DNA from: Tagaea sp965279565
GTDB taxonomy: Bacteria > Pseudomonadota > Alphaproteobacteria > CACIAM-22H2
Assembly (NCBI GenBank): GCA_965279565.1
Contig: OZ257249.1
Coordinates: 620,001 to 684,000 of the forward strand
Reading direction: 5' to 3'
DNA: 64,000 bases
Part shown: positions 1 through 8,654 of the stretch, one piece after another
How the letters are laid out: every line of letters begins with the position of its first letter
How positions within the stretch are numbered: the first letter of the stretch is position 1
Position numbers and translations under genes: made by a program
The notes under the pieces: generated by a model
The model's database searches: none
Seen by the model: the letters and a program-made list of their open reading frames with translations, nothing else
What the model was told of the DNA's origin: nothing

Positions 1-381
1 CTGGGCCGCTGGCTTCTCTATCTTCCGGTCCGCGGCGACTTCGAGCTCGTGCGCATCGCCACGGCGGTGGCCGTGTTCGCCTACCTGCCCTATACGCAGG
101 CGCGGCGCGCCAACATCATGGTCGATACCTTCACCCAGCGCCTGCCGCGCCGTGCCAACGACGCGATCGACGCGCTCTGGGACGTCGTCTACGCGGGCGC
201 CATGGCGACGTGCGCCTACGGGCTCTATCTCGGCGCGTTCGACGCGCGCGAGAACTACGAGACGACGAGCGAGCTGCAGCTGCAGATGTGGCCCTTCATC
301 CTGGTCTGCGCCGGCCTGTGCGGCCTGCTGGCCGTCACCGCCGCCGTCACCGCGATCCTGAAGGCAAGGGGCGCGAATTGA
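1..381 (+). CDS. dctQ: TRAP transporter small permease (DctQ), 5' end outside window
   Basis: Small membrane subunit of a tripartite (TRAP) carboxylate transporter, which with DctM and a periplasmic binding protein imports organic acids using the sodium or proton gradient. The 126 visible codons run open to the left edge, so the start lies upstream. The motif PVRGDFELVRI near the left edge and the following VDTFTQRLP are typical of the family. Two hydrophobic segments follow (about codons 62-82 and 96-121), consistent with the last two helices of a four-helix protein. The stop overlaps the TTG start of the large permease, so the two are translationally coupled. The substrate cannot be read from the sequence because the binding protein lies outside the window. 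Confidence 0.85.
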   Translation: MGRWLLYLPVRGDFELVRIATAVAVFAYLPYTQARRANIMVDTFTQRLPRRANDAIDALWDVVYAGAMATCAYGLYLGAFDARENYETTSELQLQMWPFILVCAGLCGLLAVTAAVTAILKARGAN

Positions 382-1823
382 GCGGCGCGCTCCTCGCAAC
401 TGTCGGCTTCGCCGCGATGCTCGGCCTCATCGCGCTGCGCGCCCCCATCGGGCTCGCCATGCTCGTCGTCGGCTCGATCGGCTACTGCACGCTGTCGAGC
501 TGGCATGCCTTCTTCGGCTACATGAAGACGAACACCTACCACCAGTTCGCCAACTACACGCTGTCGGTCATCCCGCTCTTCATCCTGATGGGGGCGCTGG
601 CGGAACGCGCAGGCATCGCGCGCGCCCTTTTCCGCGCGTCCGAGCGCGCCTTCGGCAGCCTGCGCGGCGGGCTGGCGATGGCGGTGATCGGTGCCTGCAT
701 GGCGTTCGGCGCCATCTGCGGCTCGTCGGTCGCCACGACAGCGACCTTCGGGCGCGCGGCGATGCCCGAGCTCGACCGCTACGGCTACGACCGCGGCTTC
801 TCGTCGGCCACCATCGCGGTGGGCGGCACGCTGGGCATCCTGATCCCGCCGTCGGTCATCCTCGTCGTCTACGCGATCACGACCGAGCAGAACATCGCCA
901 AGCTGTTCCAGGCCGCCCTCATCCCCGGCGTGCTCGCCGCGGTCTTCTACTGCATCACGATCGCGCTGATGGTGAAGCGCGAGCCGGGCCTGGCCCCGCT
1001 CGCCCCGCTCGACGAGACGGTCGGGACCGCCCGCCACCCGGCGTGGCAGCGGCTTGTTGCCGCCGGCATCGTGGCGCTTGCCGGCATCCTGTGGTTCCGC
1101 GGGACCATCGACGTCGACTTCGCGCTCGTCATCGTGGCGATCGCGTTCGTCGTGGCCATCGTCGACGTGTCGGTGCTGCCGGCGATCACGGTCGCGGTCG
1201 CGGTCGTGGGCGGCATCTATGGCGGCGTCTTCACGCCGACCGAGGGCGCTTCGGTGGGTGCCGTCGCGATGCTTGCGGTGGGGCTCGCACAGCGCTCGCT
1301 GGGCTGGCGCGAGATCCTCGATGCCGTGCGCCAGACGGCCGAGACGTCGGGCATGATCTTCATGATCCTGCTCGGGGCCGAAGTGTTCGGCGCGTTCCTC
1401 GCCCTGGCGCGCCTGCCGTCGGCCGTGGCGGAGTTTGTCGGCGGCATGGGCGTGTCGCCCTACATCATCCTCGTCACGATGCTCGCCATCTACATCCTGC
1501 TGGGTGCGGTGATGGACGAGCTCGCGATGATCCTGCTGACGCTGCCGGTGTTCTTCCCGATCGTGCAGGCGCTCGATTTCGGCATGACGCCGGACGACGT
1601 CGCGATCTGGTTCGGCATCCTCGTGCTGATCGTCGTCGGCATCGGGCTGACCGCACCGCCCATCGGCCTCAACGTGTTCGTCATCACCGCGATCACGCGC
1701 GACGTGCCGATCGAGCAGACCTACCGGCGCGTGCTGCCCTTCATCGGGGCCGACGTACTGCGCCTGGGGCTGGTCGTCGCGATCCCGGGGCTCGCCCTGT
1801 GGCTCGTCCGGTTCTTCGCCTGA
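378..1823 (+). CDS. dctM: TRAP transporter large permease (DctM)
   Basis: Large membrane subunit of the TRAP transporter, the part that moves the substrate. It is 481 residues, almost entirely hydrophobic with about 12-13 predicted helices. It carries typical TRAP-large motifs such as CGSSVATTATFG, GGTLGILIPPSV, GGVFTPTEGA and TAPPIGLNVFV. The start is a TTG at 378 inside TTGA, shared with the dctQ stop; no ATG lies nearby and this codon begins the conserved first helix. At 481 residues it is about 40 longer than the usual 425-440; the extra length falls in a hydrophobic central region around residues 210-275. No terminator is obvious before the convergent response regulator gene 7 bp away. 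Confidence 0.9.
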   Translation: MSGALLATVGFAAMLGLIALRAPIGLAMLVVGSIGYCTLSSWHAFFGYMKTNTYHQFANYTLSVIPLFILMGALAERAGIARALFRASERAFGSLRGGLAMAVIGACMAFGAICGSSVATTATFGRAAMPELDRYGYDRGFSSATIAVGGTLGILIPPSVILVVYAITTEQNIAKLFQAALIPGVLAAVFYCITIALMVKREPGLAPLAPLDETVGTARHPAWQRLVAAGIVALAGILWFRGTIDVDFALVIVAIAFVVAIVDVSVLPAITVAVAVVGGIYGGVFTPTEGASVGAVAMLAVGLAQRSLGWREILDAVRQTAETSGMIFMILLGAEVFGAFLALARLPSAVAEFVGGMGVSPYIILVTMLAIYILLGAVMDELAMILLTLPVFFPIVQALDFGMTPDDVAIWFGILVLIVVGIGLTAPPIGLNVFVITAITRDVPIEQTYRRVLPFIGADVLRLGLVVAIPGLALWLVRFFA

Positions 1824-1830
1824 ACCGGGC

Positions 1831-2232
1831 CTAGAAGGCGCGCGGCAGCAGCGCCTTTTCCATCCGCACGCGCAGCGCCATCGGCTGCACCGGCTTGATC
1901 AGGTAGCCCGAGACGCCAAGTTCCATCGCCCGGCGCACGATCGGCGCGTCGGAGTGCGCGGTCACCATCACGACGGGCACGTTCTGCGCGACGATCTTGG
2001 GCTGCGATTTCATCCAGGCGACCAGCTCCAGTCCGCTTGTCGGCTTCATGTTGACGTCGCAGAGCACCACATCGGGCCACAGGTCGGGCGAGGTCTGGAA
2101 GGCGAGTTTGGCGCCTTCCGCACCCGCCGCGGTATCCACGCCCTTGAATTCCAGCGCTTCCAGCATCGAGCGGAGCATCAGGCGGGTCGTGCCGTCGTCG
2201 TCGACGACCAATGCGCGGAATTTCTTGAACAA
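1831..2232 (-). CDS. Single-domain response regulator (CheY-like receiver)
   Basis: A stand-alone phosphoryl receiver domain of 133 residues with no output domain. The acidic pocket (D11-D13), phosphoacceptor D59 in LCDVNM, T91 in VMVTAHS and K113 in LIKP are all present, so it should be phosphorylatable. Such proteins act through protein contacts, as CheY does on motors or as phosphorelay intermediates do. The reading starts at TTG (2232); there is no in-frame ATG before the conserved VVDDD, and the ribosome site is weak. No histidine kinase is adjacent, so its partner is unknown. It faces the dctM gene end to end. Confidence 0.8.
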   Translation of the reverse strand: MFKKFRALVVDDDGTTRLMLRSMLEALEFKGVDTAAGAEGAKLAFQTSPDLWPDVVLCDVNMKPTSGLELVAWMKSQPKIVAQNVPVVMVTAHSDAPIVRRAMELGVSGYLIKPVQPMALRVRMEKALLPRAF

Positions 2233-2499
2233 TTCTGGGTCCGTGGGGTTCTGGGGCGGTCCGAAACTAAGCCCGCCGGGCCGGTCGCATCAAGTCCATT
2301 CCGCCGTCACGTTGCTGCCGCAGTTCGCTACGAGACTGCGCTGGAAAGGGTTTTGCAAGTATCGGTCCGCCATCCTTCGGCCATGCGGGAATAGCAGATC
2401 AGGGACGAGCGTTTCCCGCGAGTCGCCCGCACGCGGAAGGATCACACTGTCAAATCGGCGCCGGGCCAACGCGTCCGCCGCCGTTCCGGGGAAAACCAG

Positions 2500-2982
2500 A
2501 TGCCGAAGACCGCCGCCGCACCCGCCAAGAGCTACAACACGCGCCTGTTCGTGGGCAACGTGCCGTTCGGCATCGACGCCGAGAAGCTCGCCGACCTGTT
2601 CGACGCGCACGGCATCGTGATCCAGGCGCAGATCCCGGCCGATCCGGCGACCGGCAAGGCGATCGGCTACGCCTTCGTGACGATGGCGACCGAGGCGCAC
2701 TGCAAGGCGGCGATCGCCGCACTCGACGGCTCGACCGTCGGCGAACGCAAGATCGAGGTCCGCCTCGCCGACGTGAAGGCCAAGAAGCCGCCGCGCGCCA
2801 AGGCCGTGCGCCGCCGCCCGGCACGCACGCCGATGATGGAATCCGGACCGCTGCCCGCACATCTGCGCCCCGACGCCGACCGTCTGGGCCTGAGCCAGCC
2901 GATCGTCAGCCGGCCGACTTCGGCCACGCGCAGCTTCACGGTCGAGAAGCGCCGGCTGGGTCCGTCGATCCGCCGCGTCTAG
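2500..2982 (+). CDS. RNA-recognition-motif (RRM) RNA-binding protein
   Basis: Small RNA-binding protein of 160 residues. One RRM covers about residues 14-90, with RNP2 LFVGNV (16-21) and RNP1 KAIGYAFV (53-60), both with the aromatic residues that stack on RNA bases. The tail from about residue 93 is rich in Arg, Lys and Pro (KAKKPPRAKAVRRRPAR) and likely disordered, and probably adds non-specific RNA affinity. A GGGGA ribosome site stands 7 bases before the ATG. Bacterial RRM proteins of this type are often cold-induced or of unknown role. The 267 bases upstream (2233-2499) hold no gene that I can support. It converges on the pentapeptide-repeat operon with 10 bp between the stops. Confidence 0.85.
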   Translation: MPKTAAAPAKSYNTRLFVGNVPFGIDAEKLADLFDAHGIVIQAQIPADPATGKAIGYAFVTMATEAHCKAAIAALDGSTVGERKIEVRLADVKAKKPPRAKAVRRRPARTPMMESGPLPAHLRPDADRLGLSQPIVSRPTSATRSFTVEKRRLGPSIRRV

Positions 2983-2992
2983 GTACTTTCCG

Positions 2993-4324
2993 TCACTTCA
3001 TCCCGATGACGCCGCGCAGGTCGGCGTCCGTCGTCACGGCCTCGCGCAGGTCGGCGCCCGTCATGTCGCAGTCGACCAGCCGCGCGCCCGAAAGGTCGGC
3101 ACCGCGGAAATCGGCGTCGCGCAGCGAGGATTCGGTGAAGTCCACGCCCTTGAGGTTGGCGCCGCGGAAATCGGTCTTGTGGGCGCGGATGCCCTTGGCG
3201 CGCGCGTGCCACTTGGTGCCGGCGACGCCCGCCAGCGGCAGCGGCGAGAAATCCGCGTCGCGGAAGATGCCCCCGTCGATCACCGCCTTGTCGAGATTGG
3301 CGCCGCGCAGCGAAGCGTTCGACAGATCGATGCCGGCCAGCATCGAGCCTTCGAGGTTCGACATGTCGAAGCGCGCCGACGGGAGCTTGGCGCCCACGAG
3401 CGTGACGCGCTGGAGCTTCGCCGCCGACAGCGTCACGCCCGGCCATTCGATAGGCCCCAGATCCACGCCGTCGATCGCGACCTGCGCGCCCTGCGAGCCG
3501 CCGGTGCGAAGCCAGTCGTTGTGCGCCACGACCATGTCGCCGAACGACATGCCGATGTCGGCGAGCGTGCGCGGCAGCACGGCGCGCGAAAGGTCGCATT
3601 TCTCCATGTCGGCGATCACGAAATGGCACGCGCACAGATCGGCCCCTTCGAGATTGGCGCCGGCCATGATGGCGCCGACCAGCACGGCCCCGTTCAGCTT
3701 GCAGCCCGACAGGTTCGCGTCGGAAAGATCGGCACCGGTGAAAACCACGCCCGACAGGTTCGAGTTCGACAGGTCGGCACCCGACAGGTTCGCGCCGCGC
3801 AGGTTGCAGTTGGTGAGGTCGGTCGACTGGCCCACGACGCGGCCCAGCTTCGCCTCGCCCAGATTGGCGCCTGCGAACTTGGCGTCTTCGATGGTCGATT
3901 TCTGCGTCGTCACGACCGAATAGTCGAAGTCGCCGTTCTCGTTCGCGGTCACGAGATAGCCGTCGCGGATGTCCGCGCGCATCAGGTTCGCACCCTCGAG
4001 ATTGGCGCCCTTCAGCACGGCCCCGCGCAGATCGACGCGGGAAAGGTTCGCGTCGGCCAGACACGCATGCGTCAGGTTCGCGCCGAACATGTTGGCACGC
4101 GACAGGTTCGTGCGGCTGAGATCGCATTCGCTGAGATCGGCGCCGACGAGCTCGGCCTCGGCCAGATCGCGGTCGAACATGTCGTTGCGCGCGGCGATGC
4201 AGAAATTGATCTGCAGGCGCACCCCGCCCGTCTGCTTCTTCAGGAAGCGCTCGTGCTGGGCCATGCGCTTGGTCAACTCCTCGCGACCCAGCTTGCGCCG
4301 TTCGACCTGCTTCACGCCCGCCAC
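2993..4324 (-). CDS. Pentapeptide-repeat protein, last gene of a four-gene operon
   Basis: A 443-residue protein made almost wholly of A(D/N)LXX pentapeptide repeats, which fold as a right-handed square beta-helix. The N-terminal 40 residues are charged and helical. Repeats run from about residue 55 to 128, 148-258 and 330-440, broken by two non-repeat inserts (about 128-147 and 258-300) that may be loops or partner sites. There is no signal peptide, so it is probably cytoplasmic. The start is a GTG with a good GGAGGA ribosome site six bases upstream. It lies only 22 bp behind the third of three tandem paralogues (4347-7432), so all four are probably one transcript. Its biochemical role is unknown; DNA-mimic (Qnr/MfpA) and scaffold roles are both known in the fold. 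Confidence 0.85.
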   Translation of the reverse strand: MAGVKQVERRKLGREELTKRMAQHERFLKKQTGGVRLQINFCIAARNDMFDRDLAEAELVGADLSECDLSRTNLSRANMFGANLTHACLADANLSRVDLRGAVLKGANLEGANLMRADIRDGYLVTANENGDFDYSVVTTQKSTIEDAKFAGANLGEAKLGRVVGQSTDLTNCNLRGANLSGADLSNSNLSGVVFTGADLSDANLSGCKLNGAVLVGAIMAGANLEGADLCACHFVIADMEKCDLSRAVLPRTLADIGMSFGDMVVAHNDWLRTGGSQGAQVAIDGVDLGPIEWPGVTLSAAKLQRVTLVGAKLPSARFDMSNLEGSMLAGIDLSNASLRGANLDKAVIDGGIFRDADFSPLPLAGVAGTKWHARAKGIRAHKTDFRGANLKGVDFTESSLRDADFRGADLSGARLVDCDMTGADLREAVTTDADLRGVIGMK

Positions 4325-4346
4325 TTGCCGTCCTCCGCCCGCGCGC

Positions 4347-5339
4347 TCACCGGATCCATTCCGATTCCGCCGGGAAATAGCGCGCGACGAACCGGTACGT
4401 GTCGCGCACCAGGCGCTGGACGGTGCCCGAGCGCTCGGCGGTCACGCCGTGCCAGGCCGTCAGGATGTCGTCCCACTTCATCAGGGCGGCGTGCAGCTTG
4501 TCGCGCGTCTCGCGGATGAACGCGATCTGGCGGGGCAGCGTGCGCAGCGCGTTGGCGGTCTCGCCCGTCTGCCCGTCGACCTCGGCGATCTGCCCTTCCA
4601 GGCGCGCCACCGGCGGCTCGGCCAGCGCGATCGTGCGATCGATTTCGTCGTGCACGCCGCGCTCGCGCTTGTAGACGGCGCGAAGGCGCTTGAGCACCTC
4701 GACGACCCGGCGCGCGCGCGCCACGCGTTCGCGCAGCGCCTCGATGTAGGTGAGCTCGTCGACGAGCTTGTCGATCTGGCCGATCACTTCGCCGCGCCGC
4801 TCGGGCGGCAGGCCGAGTTCGTCGGCGAGCCGGGTGAAGGCATCCTGAATCCGCGCCTTCGTCTCCGGATCCTCCGCGACCTTGGCCAGTTCGAGCATGC
4901 TCATCGGCTGCGAGCTGCTCTTGCCCGACATCCACGCCATCAGCCCGACCGTGATGCGCCCGCGCGCGATCGCGCGGTGCTGGTCGGAAACGGACCACGA
5001 CGCCGTGCCGTCGAGCAGTTCGCTGGGCACCGTATCGCCCGGCCGGATGCGCCGGACGAAGGCGAGGCCGCGGCCGACCTCGTCGAGCAGGCGCGAATCC
5101 GGATCGTCGGGCGCGAGGCCGAATGCCGAGCGCAGCGCCACGAAAGTGAGATTGGCGCGCACGTCGCCCAGATCGACCGAATAGACCGGCTCGTCGGTCT
5201 GCGCGTCGATCTGGAACAGGCCGCCGGCGACGCTGAAGACCTTGTGCGCGAATTCGAACCGGCGCGCGGGTGCCGCGACGCGCGGCGCCTCGGTCATCAG
5301 CGATTCGGTCTCGCCGGCTTGTGTCGTCGGTTCGGTCAA
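4347..5339 (-). CDS. Unrecognised family, tandem paralogue A
   Basis: I do not recognise this 330-residue family. A compact N-terminal part (about 27-190) holds VYSVDLGD (52-59) and PSELLDG (105-111). A Lys/Arg/Glu-rich helical part, likely a coiled coil (about 195-290), begins with EALRERV (200-206). A conserved end, TYRFVARYFP (314-323), closes it. There is no signal peptide or membrane segment. It is clearly paralogous along its full length to the two genes upstream (5442-6437 and 6425-7432). The start is TTG with a GGAG site six bases upstream; this choice is supported because the resulting N terminus (MTEPTTQAGETES) lines up with that of paralogue C. It is followed at 22 bp by the pentapeptide-repeat gene. 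Confidence 0.8.
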   Translation of the reverse strand: MTEPTTQAGETESLMTEAPRVAAPARRFEFAHKVFSVAGGLFQIDAQTDEPVYSVDLGDVRANLTFVALRSAFGLAPDDPDSRLLDEVGRGLAFVRRIRPGDTVPSELLDGTASWSVSDQHRAIARGRITVGLMAWMSGKSSSQPMSMLELAKVAEDPETKARIQDAFTRLADELGLPPERRGEVIGQIDKLVDELTYIEALRERVARARRVVEVLKRLRAVYKRERGVHDEIDRTIALAEPPVARLEGQIAEVDGQTGETANALRTLPRQIAFIRETRDKLHAALMKWDDILTAWHGVTAERSGTVQRLVRDTYRFVARYFPAESEWIR

Positions 5340-5441
5340 TCGGCGCTCCGCGGCCGCACGTGACGGTCAGGATGTCGGTTTTCACCAAATTTTCTCCATC
5401 CTACCGCGCATTTGCCGCCGTCGCCAATCCGGACATCCGGC

Positions 5442-6437
5442 TCAGCGCTTCCATTCCTGCTGGACCGGGAAGTGCCGGGCCACGAAACGGTAAGTATTGC
5501 GGATCAACCTGTGGGTATCCGGCCCCGGCAACGGCGGGGCATCCGCCCAGACCGCCAGCATGGCGTCCCATTTCATCATGCCGGCATGCAGGGCATCGCG
5601 CGTCCGGCGGATCTGCTCGATCTGCGCGTCGAGGCGGCGCAGTGTCTCGAGCGTCTCGGCCGTCTGCGCGTCGAGCCCCGCCAGGCGCTTCTCGTGGTCG
5701 ACGACCGGGCGTTCGGCCAGCAGCAGCGTGCGCTCGACCTCTTCCGTCAGCGTGCGCTCGCGCTTGAACGCCGCGCGATAGCCGCGCAGCGTCGCGACGA
5801 TCTGTCGCGCCATCCCGACGCGCTCGCGCAGCGCCTCGACATAGGCGAGTTCGTCGATCAGCCGTTCGATCCGGTCCACGACGTCGCCGCGCCGCTCGGG
5901 CGGATAGCCCAGCGTGTCGGCAAGCACGCCCAAGGAACCCTGCACGCGGGCACGCGCCTCGGGCGAGTTGGCGATGCGCGCGAACTCGTCTGTGCTCACG
6001 CCGCTCGCCGCCTTGCCGCCCGACAGCCATGCGACCAGTCCGATCCACACGCGCCCGCGCGCGATCTCGCGATGGCGATCGTCGACCGTCCACGAGGCAG
6101 AGCCGTCGAGCAGTTCGCTGGGGATCGAATCGCCGTGGCGCACGCTGCGCACGAAGACGAGCGCGCGCCTCACGTCTTCCAGCAGCAGCGCATCGGCCGT
6201 GCCCGGTTCGATGCCGAACGACGCGCGCAGCGTGGCGAAGGTCAGCGTGGCGCGCACGTCGCCCAGATCGACGCTGTAGACCGGCTCGTCGCCCGCCTCG
6301 TCGATCAGGAAGGCGCCGTTCTCGACATGGAAGACCTTGTGCGCGAACTCGAACCGGCGGACGGGTGCGGCCTCGCGCGGCGCCTCGGCCAGCTCGTCCG
6401 GCGTTTCGGCATCGGGCGGCGGGCCTAGCGGACCCAT
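5442..6437 (-). CDS. Unrecognised family, tandem paralogue B
   Basis: Middle copy of three tandem paralogues, 331 residues, with the same order of blocks as paralogues A and C: RRFEFAHKVF near the start, VYSVDLGD, PSELLDGSASW, a helical region beginning EALRERV, and TYRFVARHFP at the end. By eye it is the most diverged of the three, for example VRHGDSIP in place of IRPGDTIP and HFPVQQEWKR in place of YFPAESEW. The ATG at 6437 is chosen because it gives the same N-terminal spacing as its relatives and overlaps the end of paralogue C by 13 bp, implying coupled translation. Its function is unknown. Three copies with different divergence suggest specialised partners in one complex rather than simple dosage. 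Confidence 0.8.
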   Translation of the reverse strand: MGPLGPPPDAETPDELAEAPREAAPVRRFEFAHKVFHVENGAFLIDEAGDEPVYSVDLGDVRATLTFATLRASFGIEPGTADALLLEDVRRALVFVRSVRHGDSIPSELLDGSASWTVDDRHREIARGRVWIGLVAWLSGGKAASGVSTDEFARIANSPEARARVQGSLGVLADTLGYPPERRGDVVDRIERLIDELAYVEALRERVGMARQIVATLRGYRAAFKRERTLTEEVERTLLLAERPVVDHEKRLAGLDAQTAETLETLRRLDAQIEQIRRTRDALHAGMMKWDAMLAVWADAPPLPGPDTHRLIRNTYRFVARHFPVQQEWKR

Positions 6438-7432
6438 TCGGACTCGGCCGGGAAGTATCGCGCGACGAACCTGTATGTGTTGCGGATCAGCTTGTGCGTG
6501 CGCGGCGACGGCTCGGCATCCACGCCCTGCCAGGCGGCGAGGATGTCGTCCCACTTCATCAGGTCGGCATGCAGGCGGTCGCGCGTCTTGCGGATGAACT
6601 CGATCTGGCGCAGCAGGTTGCGCAGCGCGTTCGACGTCTCGCCGGCCTGCGCGTCGACCTCGACGATCTGGGCCTCGAGCTTGGCGACCGGCTTCTCGAT
6701 CAGCAGCACGATGCGCTCGATCTCCTCGCGCACGCCGCGCTCGCGCTTGTAGGTGTTGCGCAGGCGCTTGACGATGTCGACCACGCGGCGCGCCCGTCCC
6801 ACGCGCTCGCGCAGCGCCTCGATATAGGAAAGCTCGTCGACCAGCCGCTCGACCTTCTGGACGACCATTTCCTTGTTGGCGGCCCCGTAGCCCAGATGCT
6901 CGGCGAGCCGCCCGAACGCCGCCTGCACGTGGTTCTTCGCCTCGGTTGATTCGGAAACCTTGGCGAGCTCGATCATGCTGATGTCGCTGGCGCCGCGCTG
7001 GCCCGACAGCCACGCAACGAGCCCGACCCACACGCGGCCCTTGGCGATCGCGCGGAACTGCGGCGTGACCGACCACGAAGCGCTTCCGTCGAGCAGTTCG
7101 CTCGGGATCGTGTCGCCCGGCCGGATGCGCTTGACGAAGGTCAGCGCCTTGCCGACCTCGTCGAGCAGGCGCGAATCCTCGCCGTCCGGATCGATGTCGA
7201 ACGAGATGCGCAAGGTGGGGAAGGTCAGGTTCGCGCGCAGGTCGCCCAGATCGACGCTGTAGACCGGCTCGTCGGTCGATGGGTCGGGCTGGAACAGGCC
7301 GTTGTCGATCTGGAAGACCTTGTGCGCGAACTCGAAGCGGCGCGGGGCGGCCGCCTCGCGCGGCGGGGCGGTCATCAGCGTGTCGGCGCCGGCATCGGTC
7401 TGGGCGGGTTCGGCCACGGCATGCTCCGTCAT
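6425..7432 (-). CDS. Unrecognised family, tandem paralogue C (first gene of operon)
   Basis: First gene of the four-gene minus-strand operon, 335 residues, of the same unrecognised family as the next two genes. After an acidic, Ala/Pro-rich and probably disordered leader (1-30), the conserved blocks are RRFEFAHKVF, VYSVDLGD, IRPGDTIPSELLDG and, after a helical region with EALRERV, TYRFVARYFPAESEW. It is closest by eye to paralogue A. No catalytic motif of a known enzyme family is visible and there is no membrane segment. The upstream gap (7433-7560) is markedly A+T-rich and contains a perfect palindrome, the only good place for the operon promoter. Confidence 0.8.
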   Translation of the reverse strand: MTEHAVAEPAQTDAGADTLMTAPPREAAAPRRFEFAHKVFQIDNGLFQPDPSTDEPVYSVDLGDLRANLTFPTLRISFDIDPDGEDSRLLDEVGKALTFVKRIRPGDTIPSELLDGSASWSVTPQFRAIAKGRVWVGLVAWLSGQRGASDISMIELAKVSESTEAKNHVQAAFGRLAEHLGYGAANKEMVVQKVERLVDELSYIEALRERVGRARRVVDIVKRLRNTYKRERGVREEIERIVLLIEKPVAKLEAQIVEVDAQAGETSNALRNLLRQIEFIRKTRDRLHADLMKWDDILAAWQGVDAEPSPRTHKLIRNTYRFVARYFPAESEWVR

Positions 7433-7560
7433 CTCGTCCGCAGGCGAGCCTAGCGGTCAAATCTTTACGTGTAATTAATTACATAATTGCTGTTTTAAAT
7501 AGCATACGATGGTGTTCCGAGCTTGACCGCGGTACCGATGCCGTCCGACAAAGGAACGGC
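7433..7560. promoter_or_regulatory. A+T-rich divergent promoter region with perfect palindrome
   Basis: This is the gap between two divergent transcription units: the paralogue operon to the left and the FemAB-like gene to the right. Positions 7465-7510 are strongly A+T-rich against a very G+C-rich background. They contain a perfect 12-bp palindrome, GTAATTAATTAC, at 7471-7482. The composition suits divergent promoters and the palindrome suits a dimeric repressor or an IHF-like protein, but I cannot pick -35/-10 pairs with confidence. Confidence 0.45.
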
Positions 7561-8463
7561 ATGCAGATCGTCGTCGAACCCGATCGCCGGGCCTGGGAGA
7601 ACGCCGCCCAGCGCGCGGATTTCTGGCCGCTCCAGCAGGACTGGGACTACGGCCTCGCGGTGCGCTGGCAGAGCCGCCCGGTGCTGCGCCTGCTTGCGCT
7701 CGACGGGCAGGATGTATGCGGGGCGCTGCAGCTTGGCGGCCGGCGCTGGCTGGGATTTGTGGAACTCTGGCTCGCCCTGCGCGGTCCCGTGCTGGTTTCC
7801 GGGCATGACGCAGCACACGCGCTGCTCGAACGGATCCCGCGCGGCATCGCGCGGCTGGCCTTCGTCGCACCCGAGATCGCCGCATCGGTCGACAACGCGG
7901 CAAGCTGGCAGGGCCGTGCGCGCGTCTATACCGGGCATAGCTGCGCGATTCTCGATCTTGCCGCCGGCGACGAAGCGACCTTGCGCGCCGGCCTGCACCA
8001 GAAATGGCGCAACCGGCTGGCGAGCGCCGAGCGCGGCGGCCTGCGCGTCGAAACCGCGACGCAGGGCAAGTGGATCGACTGGGTCGTCGCACGCTACGAG
8101 GATGTCCACGCGACGAAGGGCTTCGACGGGCCGTCGCGCGGCTTCGTCGCGCAGATCGCCGGGCTCAAGGCACCGCGCGCCACGCTGGCCGTCGTCGCGC
8201 TCGACGGAAACGAGCCGGTCGCCGGCGCCCTGTTCGTGCGCCACGGACCCGACGCCAGCTACTACGTCGCCGCGACGACCGACGACGGGCGCAAGCGCAA
8301 CGCCGCCAACCTCGTGCTGTGGCGCGGGCTGATGGCGCTGAAGGCGGCCGGCGTACGCAAGGTGGATCTGGGCACGGTCGACACCGACCGCAGCCCCGGT
8401 CTCGCGCGCTTCAAGCTTGGCACGGGCGCGGAACCCCGAACGCTCGCAGGCACATATCTATGA
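7561..8463 (+). CDS. FemAB/BioF2-like acyltransferase (GNAT fold)
   Basis: A 300-residue protein resembling the FemAB and BioF2-like GNAT-superfamily transferases, which move amino-acyl or acyl groups onto cell-wall, lipid or peptide acceptors. The C-terminal half has the characteristic pattern: KWRNRL (about 149-154), RYEDVHATKGF, VAGALFVRHG, then a Tyr-rich strand and KVDLGTVDTDRSPGLARFKLG at the end. The ATG at 7561 begins a sensible soluble protein. The next gene starts inside its stop (ATGA), so the two form a translationally coupled pair. The acceptor is unknown; no peptidoglycan or exopolysaccharide gene lies next to it. Confidence 0.7.
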   Translation: MQIVVEPDRRAWENAAQRADFWPLQQDWDYGLAVRWQSRPVLRLLALDGQDVCGALQLGGRRWLGFVELWLALRGPVLVSGHDAAHALLERIPRGIARLAFVAPEIAASVDNAASWQGRARVYTGHSCAILDLAAGDEATLRAGLHQKWRNRLASAERGGLRVETATQGKWIDWVVARYEDVHATKGFDGPSRGFVAQIAGLKAPRATLAVVALDGNEPVAGALFVRHGPDASYYVAATTDDGRKRNAANLVLWRGLMALKAAGVRKVDLGTVDTDRSPGLARFKLGTGAEPRTLAGTYL

Positions 8464-8654
8464 ACGACGAACCCGTCCAGGGCCTGCGCATCCCCGCCCC
8501 GCGCCCCACCTGGCGGCTGGTCCCGCTGCTGGCGTGGCGCGTGGGCGTGCCTCTGATCGCGGCACTGATCCTGCTCGACCTCGTCGTGTTCGCGGTCCTG
8601 AACGGGCTTTTCGGTGCCTGCTACGGCGCCTTCGCCTGGGTCGGGGCCTGCTGA
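8460..8654 (+). CDS. Small single-span membrane protein
   Basis: A 64-residue protein whose middle (about residues 22-58) is hydrophobic and forms one or two membrane helices. It starts at the ATG inside the ATGA that ends the FemAB-like gene, which supports a real gene and a shared transcript. The short N-terminal part is Pro/Arg-rich. It may anchor or partner the transferase at the membrane. Its last 34 bp overlap the 3' end of thrS on the other strand. No family is recognised. Confidence 0.55.
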   Translation: MNDEPVQGLRIPAPRPTWRLVPLLAWRVGVPLIAALILLDLVVFAVLNGLFGACYGAFAWVGAC

